Shown here piece by piece: positions 6,246-10,394 of a DNA stretch of 10,394 bases (positions within the stretch are counted from its first letter, which is position 1; each line of letters opens with the position of its first letter). Origin of the DNA: JAVEVF01 sp034005175 (lineage in GTDB: Bacteria; Actinomycetota; Coriobacteriia; Anaerosomatales; SLCP01); contig JAVEVF010000062.1 of the NCBI GenBank assembly GCA_034005175.1, forward strand, positions 1 through 10,394. The letters run 5' to 3'. A program made the position numbers and the translations under genes. The notes beneath the pieces are model-generated. The model was not told where the DNA came from, made no database searches, and worked only from the letters and a program-made list of their open reading frames with translations.

Positions 6246-7583
6246 ATGACGCGAGATGAGGGACATCTGGCTGGTTGGGAGGGCTACCGCGCCATCGGGC
6301 TTGTTGCTAATCCCTTCCGGCTGCCGCCTAAGATGCACGCGGAACAAGCTGAGATACGGCTTACGACCCGCGCGCGAGCTATGAAGCTCCTTGCAGCCAT
6401 AGAAGAGTCGCTTTCTGCTCAGCGTCTGCGGGCCATTCGCGTGTTCAAGCCCTCAGAGCTGCCTGCGTTCTACCCTCGCTCGGCCATCGCGGCTGTCCTT
6501 TACGAGCTTGGCTCAGAGAGCGAGACGGGGCTGCTTCCCGTATATGTGCAACTCGGCATGATGCGAAAGGGCCGCATCCGTGGCACGCTATCGTCCTTCG
6601 CTGAGATGATCGTGGCGCGGTCGATTGATGTCACGCTTGCGCGGTACACACATGCATGCGTCGCCGAGCCCGACGAGTCTATGCCTGAGTGGGCCGCCGT
6701 GGCCGCCCAGGATGTGGAAGCGCTCCTCGGCAGAGTGCAGGACGATCCCGAGGGCAGCGCTGCGGAGATCTTCGGCCCGCCGGTCGACGTACGCGAGGAT
6801 GTCGAGGGCGGGCTCGTGGTGATCATGCGCGATTCGGGCCTGCGGCAGGCACACCAGCCTGCCGACCCCGTCGAAGACGACAGCAGCTCGGAGGAAGACG
6901 CACTCGACAGGCTTGATGCCATGGTGTCAACGGAGGACAGCGAGCCCGAAGCCGCCGCCGAATCGCCCGAGGAAGCCGCTGCGCGTCAGGCCGGCGAGGT
7001 GGCTGTATATGTCATCGCACACCTGAAGAAGCACAGCTCGCCAGTGATCGCGCGCGCGGTGCGCGCCTACGTGAAGAGTGGGACTGTGGCGATGGCACAG
7101 GAGCTCAAGATCACGCGCGCTCCACGAAAGACGCTTGGTGCGCTCGCACGGTTCGCGCGCATCAGCTTCCGCGCATCGGTCATCCTCTACGACGGTTTCG
7201 AAATATGGGATGAGGTCCCTGACGATCTACGCTCGCTTATCGTGAGCGGTCTTGCCGAGATCCGCCTCACGCTCGGCAACGACGGCATCATGATCATCGC
7301 CGGCTCCGATGTCGAGGCACCTGAGATCGATGACCAGTTCGCCTCCGCCATCCGAGTGGATTGGGTGATGCCTGAGCTGGAGCGCATGTCGGAGTTCGAG
7401 GTCGCCTACGAGCCCGCGCTGCTCAAGGAATGGCTCGGCGCAGCTACTATCGTCGGCTCTGACACCTCGGCGCTCTGGCAGCGTGTGGAGGCAGCGTGTG
7501 CGGAGAGCAAGACCATGGCCGCTGGCGCAGAGATTGCTGCTGAGGTGGTAGATGGCGCGGCAGCCGAGGCGCTCGGCGCATAG
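6246..7583 (+). CDS. Degenerate AAA/ExeA-like protein lacking a P-loop
   Basis: Function not recognised (445 aa, no signal or membrane segment, so cytoplasmic). The ATG follows GGAGA (6236-6240). The N-terminus (GYRAIGLVANPFRLPP) resembles the y-gl-x-x-NPF opening of ExeA/ORC-type AAA ATPases. Where a Walker A should follow there is only RAIRVFKPSELPAFYPRSA, with no GxxGxGK[ST]. A long acidic, Ser/Glu/Ala-rich linker spans residues about 209-250. The C-terminal lobe contains VILYDGFEIW (Asp316-Glu319), which resembles a Walker B strand with a two-residue insertion, and IMIIAGSD (349-355), which resembles sensor 1. It may therefore be a pseudo-ATPase; this is inference from motif order only. 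It is followed 30 bases later by a membrane protein, and the pair probably forms an operon. The gene is intact, with codon use like its neighbours. Confidence 0.7.
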   Translation: MTRDEGHLAGWEGYRAIGLVANPFRLPPKMHAEQAEIRLTTRARAMKLLAAIEESLSAQRLRAIRVFKPSELPAFYPRSAIAAVLYELGSESETGLLPVYVQLGMMRKGRIRGTLSSFAEMIVARSIDVTLARYTHACVAEPDESMPEWAAVAAQDVEALLGRVQDDPEGSAAEIFGPPVDVREDVEGGLVVIMRDSGLRQAHQPADPVEDDSSSEEDALDRLDAMVSTEDSEPEAAAESPEEAAARQAGEVAVYVIAHLKKHSSPVIARAVRAYVKSGTVAMAQELKITRAPRKTLGALARFARISFRASVILYDGFEIWDEVPDDLRSLIVSGLAEIRLTLGNDGIMIIAGSDVEAPEIDDQFASAIRVDWVMPELERMSEFEVAYEPALLKEWLGAATIVGSDTSALWQRVEAACAESKTMAAGAEIAAEVVDGAAAEALGA

Positions 7584-7613
7584 CGTGGTTCGCCGCCACG
7601 GTACGGGAGGGAC

Positions 7614-8495
7614 GTGACGTTCATGCAACCGGCCCAAGAGCCCCAGGAATCGGAGGCCACCGGCGTCCGCGCACTGTTTGCCAAGAACTGGTTTCGGGTG
7701 CTCATCGTGGTCATGGCTGCTGCCATCGTCTTTGGCGCCTGGATGTTCGCCGAGCGCACGCAAGGTGACTCACCCGGTGACGAGGACGCGTTCGAGGTCA
7801 CTCTCGATGACGAGTACGAGGAGGCGCGGCGTGCTGCCGAGCAAGGCGATACCGAGCACGCCATCGAGATCCTTGAGCGCATCTTAGCTGAGGAGCCTGC
7901 AGACGAGCGCGCTGCCGTGCTGCTGCGGCAGCTGCGAGACGAGCAAGCTGCGAGCGGAGCCGGCGGACAGGGTGGCGAGGCTCAGCCGCAACCCCCTGCT
8001 GGCGGAGAGCAGCCGCAAGAGCCTGCCGACGGAGGGCAGCCGCAAGAGCCAGCTGCGCCCGGGGAGCGACCCGTCGCTGACTCGGTGCTTGGGGCGCCGG
8101 TGGGCGACATTGCCACGCTGCTGCCGCAGGTCATCAAGGGCTGGCAGCGCGGTGCGCCTGTCGCCGATGACGTCTCTGCCACCGTGGCCTTCCTGTCGGC
8201 CGACTCTGGTGCCGTGGGCCGCACGCTCTACACGGTGCTTGACCGCGGCTCTGCAGACGGAGCCCGCGCGTTCATCGCGAACACGAGCAAGGTCGCGTAC
8301 TCCAAGGACGGGGCGACCGTGCGCATCGGGCGTGAGGACGGCTACTTCGGTACGGATGGAAAGGACCTCGCGACCGCCGTGTTCACGCGCGGGCGTTTCG
8401 TGTTCGAGACTACCGTGACGGTTCAGGAGGGCGGTCCCGCCTCGGCAAAGGCAGCCACCATCGCGCTTGCCAAGGAATTCGAGGCCTCGCGCTAG
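7614..8495 (+). CDS. Membrane-anchored protein with TPR-like segment and Pro/Gln linker
   Basis: Function not recognised (293 aa). The GTG at 7614 lies 3 bases after GGAGG (7606-7610) and the ATG at 7623 lies 12 after it; both are imperfect, so the start is uncertain by three residues. One transmembrane helix at about residues 28-46 follows a short cytoplasmic N-terminus. Then comes an acidic helical stretch (about 66-110) with the look of one TPR hairpin (EEARRAAEQGDTEHAIEILE ending near EEPADERA). A Gly/Pro/Gln-rich linker follows at about 115-152. It carries a 9-residue tandem repeat (QPQEPADGG then QPQEPAAPG), visible as two identical 15-base blocks at 8009-8023 and 8036-8050. The C-terminal domain (about 155-293) is compact, outside the membrane and unassigned. 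It sits between the AAA-like gene and a secreted propeller gene; a shared role with either is only suggested by spacing. Confidence 0.75.
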   Translation: MTFMQPAQEPQESEATGVRALFAKNWFRVLIVVMAAAIVFGAWMFAERTQGDSPGDEDAFEVTLDDEYEEARRAAEQGDTEHAIEILERILAEEPADERAAVLLRQLRDEQAASGAGGQGGEAQPQPPAGGEQPQEPADGGQPQEPAAPGERPVADSVLGAPVGDIATLLPQVIKGWQRGAPVADDVSATVAFLSADSGAVGRTLYTVLDRGSADGARAFIANTSKVAYSKDGATVRIGREDGYFGTDGKDLATAVFTRGRFVFETTVTVQEGGPASAKAATIALAKEFEASR

Positions 8496-8522
8496 ACGAA
8501 CGTATCAGTGTGAAGGATGAGG

Positions 8523-10379
8523 ATGATGGCGCACAGCATGCCAAACCAGCCAACAGCTCAGCGCTTGCACACCACATGGGCATCACGGGCTCTCAGCGCG
8601 CTCATCGCCCTCGCCCTCGCGTTTCCCGCAGGGCTCATCGCACCGAGCGTGGCGCTTGCAGCACAGACGACCACGCGGGTGAGCGTGTCGAGCACCGGGT
8701 CGCAGGGAAACGACGAGAGCACCAAGCCTTATGTCTCGGCAAACGGGCGGTATGTGGTGTTCGCATCGAAGGCCACCAACCTCGTCAGTCCAGCACTTTC
8801 TGGGACCACCCAGCACATCTACTGGCACGACCGCGAGACCGGTGCCACCGAGCTTGTGAGCGTCTCCACGGGAGGTGTGAAGGCCGCAAGCTACTGCTCA
8901 AACCCCTCAGTGTCCGACGACGGACGCTACGTGGCGTTTGAGTCGCATGCCTCCAACCTGGTGGCCGGCGACACCGATGACTACATCGACGTGTTCGTGC
9001 GTGACCGAGTGGCGAAGACGACCGTGCGCGCGAGCGTGGCAAGCGGCTCCCCCGGTGCGCAGGCGAACTCCCACAGCGAGAACCCGGTCATCTCGGCAAA
9101 CGGGCGTTATGTGGCGTTTGACAGCGCTGCCACCAACCTGGTGACAGATGACGGCAACAAGTGGAAGGATGTGTTCCTGCGCGACCTGCAGACCAACACC
9201 ACCACGCGTGTGAGCATGGGCAACGGCAACCCCGGACAGCAGCCTGACGGCCACAGCAGCCACCCTGCCATCTCGGCCGATGGGCGCTACGTGGCGTTCC
9301 AGTCGAAGGCCAGCAATCTCGTAAGCGTAGCGGGCAACGCATACCAGCAGATCTACGTGCGAGACCGCACAGCTAACACCACCACGCGCTGCAGCGTGTC
9401 GGGGACCACACCTGGCAACAGCGACTCGCAAGAGCCGGTGATCTCGGGCAACGGGCTCGTGGTGGCGTTCGAGACCTTCGCCACCAACCTCGGCGGAGCC
9501 AACCCGGCAGCTGCGATGGATGTCATCGTGTGGGCAGGCGGGAGCGCCTCGCGCGTGAACCGCTCGTCGAGCGGGGCGCTTGGGAATGATGCGAGCTTGC
9601 GCCCGTCGCTTTCGCACGATGGACGCTACGTGGCTTATGACTCGGCCGCTACCAACCTTGTGGGCGGCGACACGAACGGCAAAGACGATGTGTTCGTGCG
9701 CGATCGCACCGCGAGTGAGACGACGCTTGTGAGCGTCTCCTCGGCAGGCGCGCAGGGAAACGGTTTCAGCACACATCCTTCGATCTCAGGCGACGGGCTT
9801 ACCGTGGCGTATGACTCGCAGGCCACGAACCTTGTGGGCGGCGACACGAACGGCAAAGACGATGTCTTCGTGAGCCGAGCAGCGCGTGTGCCCACCGGCA
9901 CCATCAAGATCAACGGCGGGGCGGCAGCCACCAACTCCGCGGCCGTGACCGTCAACCACACGGTGGACTGGAAGGGCGTGAGCGGCCCAGGCCAGATGCG
10001 CCATACCGTGGACGGCGGAGCGACCTGGGTGGGCGGGGGTGATGGCTGGGTCATCTACTCGCCTACGCGCGCGCTCGCGCTGCCCGCCGGTGACGGCGCC
10101 AAGACCGTGCGTGTGGAGTTCATGGACGGCGAAGGGTCGGTGTCGGTCGAGAGTATCGCGGCGTCCATCATTCTCGACACCACCAAGCCCACCGGCAGCA
10201 TCTCGCTTAACGGCGGAGCCACCTCGACCGCGAGCACCGCAGTCACGCTTGGGTCAGCCATGAACTTCGCGGTGGCTGGTCCGCCTGCCACGGAGGCGAT
10301 GCGCGTGTCTGTAGACGGCGGGGCGACGTGGAGCGCCTGGGGGTCGTATGCAGCGAGCAAGCCGCTTGCGCTGGGTTAA
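8523..10379 (+). CDS. Secreted seven-bladed PD40/TolB-like propeller with Ig-like repeats
   Basis: The start is taken at the ATG 8523, five bases after AAGGA (8513-8517); the ATG at 8517 is too close to that site but would add only two residues. A signal peptide ends near VALA-AQ. Seven repeats of about 58 residues follow, each with a core like DGRYVAFxSxATNLVxGDTN and then DVFVRDR. This is the pattern of PD40/WD40-like blades, and the number suits a closed seven-bladed propeller, ending near nt 9890. Blade 5 is divergent. After it comes one complete Ig/FN3-like unit (starting GTIKINGG, containing HTVDGGATW, ending VRVEFMDGEGS) and a second unit (GSISLNGG, VSVDGGATW). The second stops at a TAA where the first continues. 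The role may be surface binding; no catalytic motif is seen. The product is probably truncated or mis-sequenced at its end. Confidence 0.82.
   Translation: MMAHSMPNQPTAQRLHTTWASRALSALIALALAFPAGLIAPSVALAAQTTTRVSVSSTGSQGNDESTKPYVSANGRYVVFASKATNLVSPALSGTTQHIYWHDRETGATELVSVSTGGVKAASYCSNPSVSDDGRYVAFESHASNLVAGDTDDYIDVFVRDRVAKTTVRASVASGSPGAQANSHSENPVISANGRYVAFDSAATNLVTDDGNKWKDVFLRDLQTNTTTRVSMGNGNPGQQPDGHSSHPAISADGRYVAFQSKASNLVSVAGNAYQQIYVRDRTANTTTRCSVSGTTPGNSDSQEPVISGNGLVVAFETFATNLGGANPAAAMDVIVWAGGSASRVNRSSSGALGNDASLRPSLSHDGRYVAYDSAATNLVGGDTNGKDDVFVRDRTASETTLVSVSSAGAQGNGFSTHPSISGDGLTVAYDSQATNLVGGDTNGKDDVFVSRAARVPTGTIKINGGAAATNSAAVTVNHTVDWKGVSGPGQMRHTVDGGATWVGGGDGWVIYSPTRALALPAGDGAKTVRVEFMDGEGSVSVESIAASIILDTTKPTGSISLNGGATSTASTAVTLGSAMNFAVAGPPATEAMRVSVDGGATWSAWGSYAASKPLALG
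9654..9691 (+). repeat. 38-base direct repeat, copy 1 (blade 6)
   Basis: These 38 bases, starting AACCTTGTGGGCGGCG, are identical to 9828-9865, exactly 174 bases (58 codons) apart in the same reading frame. They encode NLVGGDTNGKDDV in adjacent propeller blades. Identity at synonymous sites points to a recent blade duplication or gene conversion. Confidence 0.9.
9828..9865 (+). repeat. 38-base direct repeat, copy 2 (blade 7)
   Basis: This is the second copy of the repeat at 9654-9691. It differs from that copy immediately downstream (TTCGTGAG against TTCGTGCG), where the last blade ends. Confidence 0.9.
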
Positions 10380-10394
10380 GGCGAGGGCACCTAG

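Noticed and set aside
8907..9776. Minus-strand open frame of 289 codons opposite the propeller gene
   Set aside because: It mirrors the repeated blades of the sense gene, so its apparent repeats are inherited from that gene rather than evidence of coding.
1..10394. CRISPR arrays, insertion sequences, integrases, rRNA and tRNA genes
   Set aside because: No regularly spaced short repeats, transposase motifs, terminal inverted repeats or structural RNA signatures were seen on either strand.

Overview
The window is GC-rich, densely coding and entirely plus-strand. It reads like a chromosomal segment of an anaerobic, hydrogen-metabolising actinobacterium. A Coriobacteriia/OPB41-type lineage is my best guess, from the GC content, the strong Shine-Dalgarno sites and the pairing of a hydrogenase with a multihaem cytochrome. 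No rRNA or marker gene is present to confirm this. TGA is used as an ordinary stop by the first gene.

Layout: (1) Positions 2-1036 hold the 3' end of an NHL-repeat gene followed by one membrane helix and a cytoplasmic tail. (2) Positions 1037-1503 hold a long non-coding stretch. It contains a near-consensus housekeeping promoter (TTGATA, 17-base spacer, TATACT), a GTAAC/GTTAC palindrome at the expected transcription start, and a hairpin-rich leader of about 390 nt. (3) Positions 1504-6068 hold a compact three-gene operon: a Tat-exported [NiFe]-hydrogenase small subunit, the large subunit, and a secreted six-haem c-type cytochrome. (4) Positions 6069-6245 hold a terminator-like hairpin pair and a second promoter-like site. 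(5) Positions 6246-8495 hold two uncharacterised genes: a degenerate AAA/ExeA-like protein without a P-loop, and a membrane-anchored protein with a TPR-like helical segment. (6) Positions 8523-10379 hold a secreted seven-bladed PD40/TolB-like propeller with Ig-like repeats, ending at a probably premature stop.

The main discovery is in the large subunit. Its frame is interrupted by one in-frame TGA exactly at the second Cys of the N-terminal nickel-binding motif (RICGV-TGA-PVPHG). Everything on both sides is intact hydrogenase, and a SECIS-like hairpin begins two bases after the TGA. The simplest reading is a 649-residue selenoprotein with Sec68 at the position of a Cys that bridges Ni and Fe. 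In classical [NiFeSe] hydrogenases the Sec sits instead in the C-terminal motif as a terminal Ni ligand. Here that motif keeps both Cys residues but ends as DPCLACAVQ and stop: the usual final His is Gln, and there is no tail for a maturation protease to remove. The small subunit has Cys in place of the Pro that gives a [3Fe-4S] medial cluster in standard enzymes.

How the genes may work together (inference): the Tat-exported hydrogenase oxidises H2 outside the membrane and passes electrons through three FeS clusters to the six-haem cytochrome. No cytochrome b partner and no membrane anchor on the small subunit are seen. Maturation and selenocysteine genes are not in this window.
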